NCBI GenBank assembly: GCA_023231075.1
Contig: JALNWC010000128.1
Location: 1-7,094 of the forward strand
Source of the DNA: Rhodoferax sp.
Lineage (GTDB): Bacteria > Pseudomonadota > Gammaproteobacteria > Burkholderiales > Burkholderiaceae_C
DNA: 7,094 bases
Direction: 5' to 3'
The position numbers and the translations under genes were made by a program. Positions 1 through 5,857 of the stretch are shown piece by piece; the first letter of the stretch is position 1, and each line of letters starts with the position of its first letter. The notes under the pieces are model-generated. The model had not been told where the DNA came from, did not search any database, and saw only the letters and a program-made list of their open reading frames with translations.

Positions 1-75
1 GAGGTGCAGTCGGGCAGCTATCTGGGTGAAGACGACATCGTACGTTTTGAAGACCATTACGGCAGAACAAAATAA
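1..75 (+). CDS. manC: ManC/AlgA-type mannose-1-phosphate guanylyltransferase / mannose-6-phosphate isomerase, C-terminal end (partial)
   Basis: Only the last 24 residues and the TAA stop are in the window. They read EVQSGSYLGEDDIVRFED followed by HYGRTK, which is the conserved end of the cupin-like isomerase domain of type II bifunctional ManC/AlgA/CpsB proteins; E. coli ManC ends with almost the same motif. The family makes GDP-mannose from mannose-1-phosphate and GTP in the cytoplasm, the precursor for GDP-fucose and for mannose-containing exopolysaccharides. The next start codon (fcl) follows the TAA directly, as expected inside a GDP-mannose/GDP-fucose operon. The catalytic N-terminal part lies outside the window, so whether the whole gene is intact cannot be judged. 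Confidence 0.85.
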   Translation, partial: EVQSGSYLGEDDIVRFEDHYGRTK

Positions 76-165
76 ATGAGCGTTCAACCCAAAATCTACG
101 TCGCCGGCCGCCGTGGCATGGTCGGCAGCGCCATCGTCCGCACCCTGCAATCTTCCCCCCTGTAG
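76..165 (+). pseudogene. fcl: GDP-L-fucose synthase, 5' fragment only (truncated)
   Basis: The ATG follows the manC stop immediately. The product starts MSVQPKIYVAGRRGMVGSAI and continues VRTLQ, which is the N-terminal Rossmann strand and NADP-binding G-x-x-G-M-V-G loop of GDP-L-fucose synthase (Fcl/WcaG; the E. coli protein has IYVAGHRGMVGSAI). Family members are about 310-320 residues, but here the similarity ends after about 25 codons and a TAG stop follows four codons later. That stop lies inside the REP-like hairpin at 162-185. I see no later part of fcl in any frame between here and phaC, so a deletion or rearrangement removed about 90 percent of the gene. This remnant cannot make an enzyme. 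Confidence 0.85.
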
Positions 166-185
166 GAGCGGCGCCCCGCCGCGAT
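162..185 (+). repeat. REP-like palindrome of the GTAG type
   Basis: The element starts GTAGGA and continues into a perfect 6-bp stem, GCGGCG (168-173), a CCC loop and CGCCGC (177-182), followed by GAT. A GTAG head with a short GC-rich hairpin is the layout of repetitive extragenic palindromes mobilised by RAYT (REP-associated tyrosine) transposases in Pseudomonas, Xanthomonas and relatives. Its first bases supply the stop codon of the truncated fcl frame, so it marks the junction. Only one copy is visible here. Proof that it is a family needs other copies in the genome. Confidence 0.6.
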
Positions 186-303
186 GTCCCCTGGCCCCAC
201 CATCATCACCAGAACACATCAAGAGCCAGGCATCTTGGCGGCATTTATTGATTTATTTGGTGTTTTCTTTTGGGCGGGTGTGTAGTATGTTGGGTATGTC
301 AAC

Positions 304-308
304 AAAGG
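304..308 (+). promoter_or_regulatory. Ribosome binding site that fixes the phaC start
   Basis: AAAGG lies 9 bases before the ATG at 318. The only in-frame alternative upstream is a TTG at 270 that would add 16 residues with no resemblance to PHA synthases and has no Shine-Dalgarno sequence. I found no convincing -35/-10 pair in the 130 bases upstream (187-317). Confidence 0.55.
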
Positions 309-317
309 TCTACCATC

Positions 318-2066
318 ATGTCCAATCGTCACATCACGCGCCAGAACGGGGTTGAAAGCACCCGCCTGGCACCGCTTGAGGCAGCCATTCGGGCCATCAA
401 CAAGCAGGCCGATCCCTTCGGCATCGTGTCTTCCCAAATCAATGCCCAGGTGGCCTTGCTGATGCACCCGCAGGAGTTCCTGAAGGCCGTGGATGATTTG
501 TCTTCGGATTTCGTCGCCCTGTACGACCATGCGCTGCGCCGCATGTACGGCATGCCCACCCATGAAGTGTTTCAGCAGAACCCCGAAGACGCCCGTTTTG
601 CCGACCCGATCTGGACCGAGTCGGCCACCTGGGACATCTACAAGGAGTGGTACCTGACGTTTTCCAACCGGCTGCAAAAGATCTGTCTGGAAACGCCCGG
701 CCTGTCGGGCCACGCGCGCCGTCAGGCTGCTTTTTGGCAGCGCAATTGGCTCAACAAGGTATCGCCCACCAATTTTTTCTGGCTCAATCCGCAGGCCATG
801 GCCCGCGCCGTTGAAACCAGGGGCGCGAGTGTGCAGGCGGGGCTGCGCAATTTCATGCGCGATGCCGCGGCCAAAAACATCCAGATGGTCGAGCCTGATG
901 CCTTTACCGTGGGCAAGGACCTGGCCACCACCCCCGGCAAGGTGATTTTTCGCAACCGGCTGGTGGAGTTGATCCATTACGCGCCCACCACCTCGCAGGT
1001 GCGCGCCATGCCCATCCTGATCGTCACGCCCTGGATCAACAAGTTCTACATACTGGACCTGACGGCGAAAAAGAGCCTGGTGAAACACCTGACCGACCAG
1101 GGCTTTTCGGTCTTCATCAGCAGCTGGAAAAACCCGACCGCCGACATGCGCGATGTGCGTTTTGACGACTACCTGCAGGAGGGCATCAGCGAATTGGTCA
1201 GGGTGACCACCGAATTCTGCAAGGTGCCACAGCTGCATCTGGTGGGTTACTGCATTGGTGGCACGCTGGCCGCCACTTACATGGCCTGGGCCAACAAGCG
1301 CTACGGCGCCGACAAGATGCCGGTGGCGCACTGGACGCTGCTGACCTCGCTGACCGACTTTTCCCACCCCGGCGAGATTGAGGTGTTCATTGACGAAGCC
1401 TGCATCAGCGCGCTGGAGGAGCTGATGGCCAAAAAAGGCTATCTGGACGGCGCTGAGATGGCCAGTGCATTTCGCCTGCTGCGCTCCAACAGCCTGATCT
1501 GGCATTACTGGGTGCAGAGTTATTTGATGGGCGAAAAGTTGCCGCCGTTTGACGTGCTGTTCTGGAACACCGACACCACGCGCATGCCGCAAGCCATGCA
1601 TTCGTACTACCTGCGCGAGATGTACCTGCACAACCATCTGGTCAAGCGCGACCAGCTGAGCATTGGCGGCGAGCCGATTGACCTGAACCGCATCACCCAG
1701 CCGTTGTACGCGGTGACCGCCGAAGAAGACCACATTGCACCGTGGCAGCAGTGCTACCTGATCCGCCGCGACATCCACCCCGAGACGCCGGTGCGTTTTG
1801 TCCGGTCAAGCTCCGGGCACATTCTGGGCATTGTCAACCCGCCGGTGAGCCCGTCCAAGCGCAGCTACCGGGTGGCCAACCCCGAGGCCCATGATGACTC
1901 CGGGCTCTGGCTCAAGCAGGCCGAGCAAAAGCCCGGCAGCTGGTGGCCCGACTGGACCGCCTGGCTACATGCCCGCACCGGCGACATGGTGAGCGCCTAC
2001 CCTCCCACCACCCGAAAATTCCCGGCCCTGGCCGACGCACCGGGGACGTATGTGCTGGAGAAATAG
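318..2066 (+). CDS. phaC: Class I polyhydroxyalkanoate synthase (PhaC)
   Basis: PHA synthase polymerises (R)-3-hydroxyacyl-CoA, mainly 3-hydroxybutyryl-CoA for class I, into PHA with release of CoA at the surface of storage granules. The 582-residue length matches class I enzymes (Cupriavidus necator PhaC is 589). A PhaC N-terminal domain spans roughly residues 90-260 and an alpha/beta-hydrolase fold follows. The lipase-like box is GYCIGG with nucleophile Cys312. The other triad members are Asp471 in EEDHIAPW and His501 in SSGHILGIVNPP. The class I tail GSWWPDWTAWL is at about 540-550. All catalytic residues are present and the frame is intact, so it should be active. The ATG at 318 was chosen for its AAAGG site. 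Upstream lies the broken manC-fcl end; downstream there is mobile-element debris instead of the frequent phaA/phaB partners. A second phaC elsewhere in the genome is possible. Confidence 0.96.
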   Translation: MSNRHITRQNGVESTRLAPLEAAIRAINKQADPFGIVSSQINAQVALLMHPQEFLKAVDDLSSDFVALYDHALRRMYGMPTHEVFQQNPEDARFADPIWTESATWDIYKEWYLTFSNRLQKICLETPGLSGHARRQAAFWQRNWLNKVSPTNFFWLNPQAMARAVETRGASVQAGLRNFMRDAAAKNIQMVEPDAFTVGKDLATTPGKVIFRNRLVELIHYAPTTSQVRAMPILIVTPWINKFYILDLTAKKSLVKHLTDQGFSVFISSWKNPTADMRDVRFDDYLQEGISELVRVTTEFCKVPQLHLVGYCIGGTLAATYMAWANKRYGADKMPVAHWTLLTSLTDFSHPGEIEVFIDEACISALEELMAKKGYLDGAEMASAFRLLRSNSLIWHYWVQSYLMGEKLPPFDVLFWNTDTTRMPQAMHSYYLREMYLHNHLVKRDQLSIGGEPIDLNRITQPLYAVTAEEDHIAPWQQCYLIRRDIHPETPVRFVRSSSGHILGIVNPPVSPSKRSYRVANPEAHDDSGLWLKQAEQKPGSWWPDWTAWLHARTGDMVSAYPPTTRKFPALADAPGTYVLEK

Positions 2067-2116
2067 GTAGTTGACGTAAAAGGACGCGGTTGTCATCCTG
2101 GATACCCCTGTCATTG

Positions 2117-2184
2117 TCATTCCGGACCTGATCCGCAATCCAGGAAGTCCGGTAGTCATGGATTCCAGGTCAAGCCCGCAATGA
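2117..2184. repeat. Imperfect long inverted repeat, dispersed-repeat type, possible phaC terminator
   Basis: Two 26-base arms (2117-2142 and 2159-2184) match at 20 of 26 positions as reverse complements, with a 16-base loop. The outer ends TCATT/AATGA and the inner ends AATCCA/TGGATT pair perfectly. The sequence resembles a common proteobacterial intergenic repeat of the form TCATTCCGG...TTGATCCGGAATCC. It begins about 50 bases after the phaC stop and could act as a transcription terminator stem for phaC, but the T-run that would complete it is replaced by the intron sequence that starts on the next base. The mismatches suggest an old, decaying copy. Confidence 0.7.
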
Positions 2185-2269
2185 GTGCGCCCGTGAAGGT
2201 GCGACATTAGCGCGGTGAAAGTCCGCGTCAGGGCAAGCCAAGACCCTGTAGTCGAAGGTACCTGCAACC
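2185..2269 (+). mobile_element. Group II intron, 5' end fragment (domain I start), probably bacterial class C
   Basis: The segment opens with GTGCGCCC, which fits the group II 5' splice-site consensus GTGYG. It then forms three short stems in the order expected at the start of domain I. These are GCGCC (2187-2191) with GGTGC (2198-2202, one G-U pair), CGCGG (2211-2215) with CCGCG (2223-2227) around TGAAAGT, and CAGGG (2229-2233) with CCCTG (2244-2248). The layout parallels the start of the Oceanobacillus iheyensis class C intron as I recall it. No reverse transcriptase and no domain V/VI is present, so it is a dead fragment. The 3' limit is approximate, set where helicase-like coding begins. 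Confidence 0.6.
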
Positions 2270-2289
2270 TATTTACGGGTGTCACAGTC

Positions 2290-2673
2290 GGTCTGCTGGT
2301 ACCGTTTCATTACTTTGGCATTTGGGACGAATCGGTCAATTACAAGGAAATCCCTTGGCGCAATGGTCGTTTTGACCCTGAGCAACTAACCAACAAGCTG
2401 GCTACCTTGGCGCGCGCCCGACACGCGCTAGCACAATGGCGCAACAAAGCACAGAAACGCACGCTGGCGTTTTGTGTGTCAGTGCGCCATGCCGATTACA
2501 TGGCCGAACAGTTTCGCAAGAATGGCGTCGCGGCTGCGTCAGTTCATTCCAGTTCAGATGTGAGTCGTGGCGCTGCGCTGGCACAGTTGGCAGATAGACG
2601 ATTGCCGGTCCTTTTTTCTGTTGATCTGTTCAGTGAAGGCGTTGATCTACCGGCGATTGACACGGCACTTTGC
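2290..2673 (+). pseudogene. Superfamily II (DEAD/DEAH, SSL2-like) helicase, internal fragment of the C-terminal domain
   Basis: About 128 codons in one open frame read like the second RecA domain of SSL2-type helicases, in particular the group that carries a DUF3427 region. Visible landmarks are LLVPFHYFGI, the linker IPWRNGRFDPEQLT, a motif IV-like segment RTLAFCVSVRHADYM and a motif V-like segment LFSVDLFSEGVDLPAIDTAL. The expected continuation with motif VI (QxxGRGxR) is missing: similarity stops at about 2673. The N-terminal DEAD domain with Walker A and B is also absent. The piece sits between an intron fragment and unassigned sequence. An open frame from GTG 2215 to the TGA at 2821-2823 spans it, but that frame joins intron, helicase and unrelated sequence, so I do not treat it as a gene. 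Family assignment is from memory of the motifs. Confidence 0.7.
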
Positions 2674-2873
2674 GTGGCCATCGGGGGACCAATATGGCCA
2701 TTCCGGCCTTCCTGCGAAAAAAGGTGGAGGAGGGCAAAGGGCGCAGGCAAAAGTAGGACACTTGGGTGCCTGAAGCTGCCAGCTTGCAATAGAACCGGGG
2801 CCGCAATGACAGCCGTCTTTTGAGCTTCGGGGGGTATGGTTGCCATGACAGTTGGGCCAATTGAAGGGGGTCT
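2674..2873. other. Unassigned spacer between the helicase fragment and the mutS stop
   Basis: About 200 bases with no frame I recognise on either strand. A 20-codon + strand frame at 2694-2756 (MAIPAFLRKKVEEGKGRRQK) looks like a possible C-terminal tail of something, but I cannot name it. Short palindromes are present: AAGCT-GCC-AGCTT at about 2774-2786, and CAGTTG-GGC-CAATTG at 2849-2863 just past the mutS stop. Neither is followed by a T-run on the mutS strand, so no mutS terminator is called. It is probably further insertion debris. Confidence 0.4.
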
Positions 2874-5486
2874 TTACCTTGTTGTGGCATGGCTCATTTT
2901 CTTCAGCTGGTACAGCGCTTCCAGCGCTTCGCGCGGGCTCAAATCGTCGGGGTTGATGGCTTCCAGTGCGTCTTCAACGGCGCTGCTGGACGTGGCGACT
3001 TCGGCCACGGCGGGCGCGGCAAACAAGTCAATCTGCGCTTGTTGGGTTGATGCCTGCGCCTCCAGCGCCTCCAACGTCTGGCGCGCCTGGTTCAGCACCG
3101 CTGCGGGCATGCCGGCCAGGCGCGCCACCTGGATGCCATAGCTTTTGCTGGCCGGACCCGGCTGGATTTCGTGCAAAAACACAATGTTGCGGCCCGACTC
3201 GGCGGCACTGACATGCACGTTGATGGCGCCATGGTGGCTGGCCGGAAACTCGGTCAACTCAAAGTAATGGGTGGCAAACAGGGTGTAGGCCTGGGTCTTG
3301 TCGTGCAACTGGGTGGCTATGGCCGAGGCCAGCGCCAAGCCGTCAAAGGTGCTGGTGCCGCGCCCGATTTCATCCATCAGCACCAGTGAATTGGGCGTGG
3401 CCGCATGCAAAATTTGCGCGGCCTCGGTCATCTCCAGCATGAAGGTCGATTGGGCGTTGGCCAGGTCGTCGGCCGCGCCAATGCGCGTGTGGATGGCATC
3501 GATCGGCCCCAGCCGACAGCGTTTGGCCGGCACATAACTGCCCATGCTGGCCAACAGCGTGATCACCGCAATCTGGCGCATGTAGGTCGATTTGCCGCCC
3601 ATGTTGGGGCCGGTGATGATCTGCATGCGCTGCTTTGGCCCCAGGTGCGTGTCGTTGGCAATGAAGGCGCCAGCGCTGGTCTCGGCCAGCCGCGCCTGCA
3701 CCACCGGGTGGCGCCCGGCCTCGATGTCGAGGCAGGGCTCTTTGGCAAACTGCGGCGCACACCAGTCCAGCGTCAGACTGCGTTCGCTCAAAGCGCACAG
3801 GGCGTCGAGCGTGGCCAGCGCGCGCGCCAGTTCGGTCAGCGCGGGCACAAAGGGCTGCAAAGCATCCAGCACCTGCTCATACAACCACTTTTCGCGTGCC
3901 AGCGCGCGCTCCTGAGCGCTGAGCGCCTTGTCTTCAAAAGCCTTGAGTTCGGGCGTGATGAAGCGCTCGGCATTTTTCAGGGTCTGGCGGCGGCGGTAAT
4001 CGTCAGGCACCTTGTCGAGCTGCCCTTGCGACACTTCAATGAAAAAACCGTGCACCCGGTTGAACTGCACGCGCAAATTGGCAATGCCGGTGCGCGCCTT
4101 TTCGCGGGTTTCCAGGTCCAGCAAAAAGCTGTCGCAATTGGTCTGGATGGCGCGCAGCTCGTCCAGGTCGGCGTCAAAACCGCTGGCAATCACAGCGCCG
4201 TCGCGCACCAGTGCGGCGGGCTCTTGGGCGATGGCGCGCTGCAACAATTCGGCGCAACCGAAAGGGGGCAACAGGCTGCTGGCCAGGCTTGTCAAATAGG
4301 TCTCAAGCCCCTGCAACACCGGGGTCAGCAGGCCGGTTTTTTGCAGCGTCAGCTGCAAGCCGACCAGTTCGCGCGGGCGCACCTGGCGCAGCGCAATGCG
4401 GGCCGTGATGCGCTCCACATCGGTGCTGCCCTTGAGCTGCTCACGCAGCCTGGCCCAGGGTCCGGCGCCGGATGACGGACTCCGCCCGTCACGCAGGGCG
4501 GCAATGGCGTTCAGGCGCTGTTGTGCCTCGGCGCGGTCGCGCCTGGGTGACAGCAGCCAGCTTTTCAGCAGGCGGCTGCCCATGCCGGTCATGCAGGTGT
4601 CGAGCAAAGAAAACAGGGTGGGGCTGTCTTCACCGCGCAGGGTCTGCAGCAGTTCCAGGTTGCGCCGGGTGCTGGGCGGCAGGTCGATGAGCTCGCCCGC
4701 GCGTTGCACCCGTACCCGCTGGATGTGCGTGAGCGCCCGGCCCTGGGTGTGCTCGGCGTAGGCCAGCAGCGCGCTGGCGGCGGCCTGCGCCTGCGCCAGG
4801 TCTTGCGCTTGCCAGGGCGCCAGGCTGGCGGCTTGTAAATGTTCGAGCAGCTTGCGCTGACCCAGGCCGGCGTCAAATTGCCAGTCCGGCCGCACCGAGA
4901 TGGACATCGCGCCCGTCACGGGCAGGGCACGCAGTCGGGCTTCAAAGGCGGGGGTGGCGCCGGCGCTGAAGATCAACTCACCCGGCGCGATCCGGCCCAC
5001 CCAGTCGGCCAGTTCATCGGGCGCGCACTCGGCCAGATGGACCTCGCCCTGCGTCACGCTGAGCCAGGCCAGGCCGCAGCTGTGGCGCACGCCCTGGTGC
5101 ACCGCCAGCAACATCGACTCGGTCTTGTCGCCCAGCAGTTCCAGGTCGGTCAGCGTGCCGGGCGTCACCACCCGCACCACCTTGCGCTCCACCGGGCCTT
5201 TGCTGGTGGCCACCTCGCCGACCTGCTCGCAAATGGCCACCGATTCCCCCAGTTTGATGAGCCGCGCCAGATAGGTGTCGACCGCGTGAAACGGCACGCC
5301 CGCCATCACCACCGGCGCACCGGCCGACTGGCCGCGCTGCGTCAGCGTGATGTTGAGCAAGCGTGCGGCTTTTTCTGCGTCGGCGAAAAACAGCTCGTAG
5401 AAGTCGCCCATGCGGTAAAACAGCAGGGTGTCGGGGTAATCTGCCTTGAGGCCCAGGTACTGGGCCATCATGGGGGTATGAGCCAT
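2874..5486 (-). CDS. mutS: DNA mismatch repair protein MutS
   Basis: MutS binds base mismatches and small loops in newly replicated DNA and, with ATP, recruits MutL to start repair. With the ATG at 5486 the protein has 870 residues (E. coli MutS has 853). The mismatch-reading Phe-x-Glu motif is in GDFYELF at about residues 27-33 (Phe29, Glu31). Connector, lever and clamp domains follow (roughly 120-555). In the ATPase domain, Walker A is TGPNMGGKST (625-634), Walker B is LVLMDE (701-706), and GRGTSTFDG and ATHYFE follow. QIDLF at 818-822 fits a beta-clamp binding motif, and a C-terminal helical tail is present. A TTG at 5510 would add MNHPEKEP but has no ribosome site; the ATG at 5486 has AGAAAAAGAG shortly upstream, so I prefer it. 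The gene is convergent with phaC and appears to be transcribed alone. A short low-complexity stretch, DGRSPSSGAG (333-342), is encoded by palindromic DNA. Confidence 0.97.
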   Translation of the reverse strand: MAHTPMMAQYLGLKADYPDTLLFYRMGDFYELFFADAEKAARLLNITLTQRGQSAGAPVVMAGVPFHAVDTYLARLIKLGESVAICEQVGEVATSKGPVERKVVRVVTPGTLTDLELLGDKTESMLLAVHQGVRHSCGLAWLSVTQGEVHLAECAPDELADWVGRIAPGELIFSAGATPAFEARLRALPVTGAMSISVRPDWQFDAGLGQRKLLEHLQAASLAPWQAQDLAQAQAAASALLAYAEHTQGRALTHIQRVRVQRAGELIDLPPSTRRNLELLQTLRGEDSPTLFSLLDTCMTGMGSRLLKSWLLSPRRDRAEAQQRLNAIAALRDGRSPSSGAGPWARLREQLKGSTDVERITARIALRQVRPRELVGLQLTLQKTGLLTPVLQGLETYLTSLASSLLPPFGCAELLQRAIAQEPAALVRDGAVIASGFDADLDELRAIQTNCDSFLLDLETREKARTGIANLRVQFNRVHGFFIEVSQGQLDKVPDDYRRRQTLKNAERFITPELKAFEDKALSAQERALAREKWLYEQVLDALQPFVPALTELARALATLDALCALSERSLTLDWCAPQFAKEPCLDIEAGRHPVVQARLAETSAGAFIANDTHLGPKQRMQIITGPNMGGKSTYMRQIAVITLLASMGSYVPAKRCRLGPIDAIHTRIGAADDLANAQSTFMLEMTEAAQILHAATPNSLVLMDEIGRGTSTFDGLALASAIATQLHDKTQAYTLFATHYFELTEFPASHHGAINVHVSAAESGRNIVFLHEIQPGPASKSYGIQVARLAGMPAAVLNQARQTLEALEAQASTQQAQIDLFAAPAVAEVATSSSAVEDALEAINPDDLSPREALEALYQLKKMSHATTR

Positions 5487-5523
5487 GGGCTCTTTTTCTG
5501 GATGATTCAATTTTAAAAAACTG

Positions 5524-5553
5524 TTTTAAATCAATAGGTTAAATGATTTTAAA
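5524..5553. promoter_or_regulatory. AT-rich inverted repeat just upstream of mutS, possible operator or promoter part
   Basis: The arms TTTTAAATCA (5524-5533) and TGATTTTAAA (5544-5553) pair at 9 of 10 positions across a 10-base spacer. A third TTTTAAA lies at 5511-5517. The element ends about 38 bases before the preferred mutS ATG, where a promoter or operator would be expected. No regulator can be named from the sequence, and AT-rich DNA gives such repeats by chance fairly easily. Confidence 0.3.
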
Positions 5554-5729
5554 GAAAATCACACCCACGTAGATACGACTGCAATCAAAAAACAAGGGGG
5601 TGACTTATTTGGTCAAGCTGAAATTAAAAAATATCTTTTCAATACAAGGATTTACCGGATTTTCACAGGATCGGGTGTTCCGCCCAAGGCGACCGAAAAG
5701 TGTTGATTGTGATGAAAAAATGCGACCAG

Positions 5730-5777
5730 AGGGGACCAGCGCTCGCGTTTTGATGAAAAATGAATTTGAGGTCCCCT
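5730..5777 (-). terminator. Possible terminator of the aldolase-eamA transcript
   Basis: AGGGGACC (5730-5737) and GGTCCCCT (5770-5777) are perfect 8-bp complements around a 32-base loop, about 80 bases past the eamA stop. Read on the minus strand, the stem is followed after 8 bases by a run of six T residues. The long loop and the gap before the T-run make it an atypical intrinsic terminator, so this is only a candidate. Confidence 0.3.
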
Positions 5778-5857
5778 GGGTTTTCAGGACCTGGCTGGCT
5801 GGGCCAGCATGGCGCCGGTAAGACGGATTTTGGATTGAACCCGCTTCCACTTGGTCT

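Larger units (their letters stand above)
5487..5857. other. 371-base intergenic region upstream of mutS and downstream of eamA; no gene seen
   Basis: The part nearest mutS (about 5511-5640) is visibly AT-rich compared with the flanking genes and should contain the mutS promoter. I could not find a -35/-10 pair with normal spacing that I would defend. Further right are two near-identical TGATGAAAAA tracts (5710-5719 and 5751-5760), an 8-bp inverted repeat (5730-5777) and a small GCTGGC-TGG-GCCAGC hairpin (5794-5808). A 73-codon + frame from GTG 5600 has no usable ribosome site spacing and no recognisable motif. Confidence 0.5.

Noticed and set aside
187..317. A sigma-70 promoter for phaC (for example TTGGTG at 257 with TAGTAT at 283)
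   Set aside because: The spacing between the boxes is 20 bases and the matches are poor, so I do not call it.
113..355. An 80-codon plus-strand frame between fcl and phaC
   Set aside because: It spans the fcl remnant in another frame, the REP hairpin and the phaC start, and has no homology I recognise.
219..1778. A 519-codon minus-strand open frame opposite phaC
   Set aside because: It lies fully antisense to a clearly functional PHA synthase, has a His/Gln/Val/Gly-rich composition typical of the antisense frame of a high-GC gene, and shows no family motif.
3405..4475. A 356-codon plus-strand open frame inside mutS
   Set aside because: It is an antisense shadow of the conserved MutS coding frame, with skewed composition and no recognisable domain. 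The frame at 4839-5516 is rejected for the same reason.
5600..5821. A possible 73-codon gene in the eamA-mutS spacer
   Set aside because: The GTG start is fused to the AAGGGG run with no proper spacing, the protein has no recognisable motif, and the frame crosses the putative terminator hairpin.
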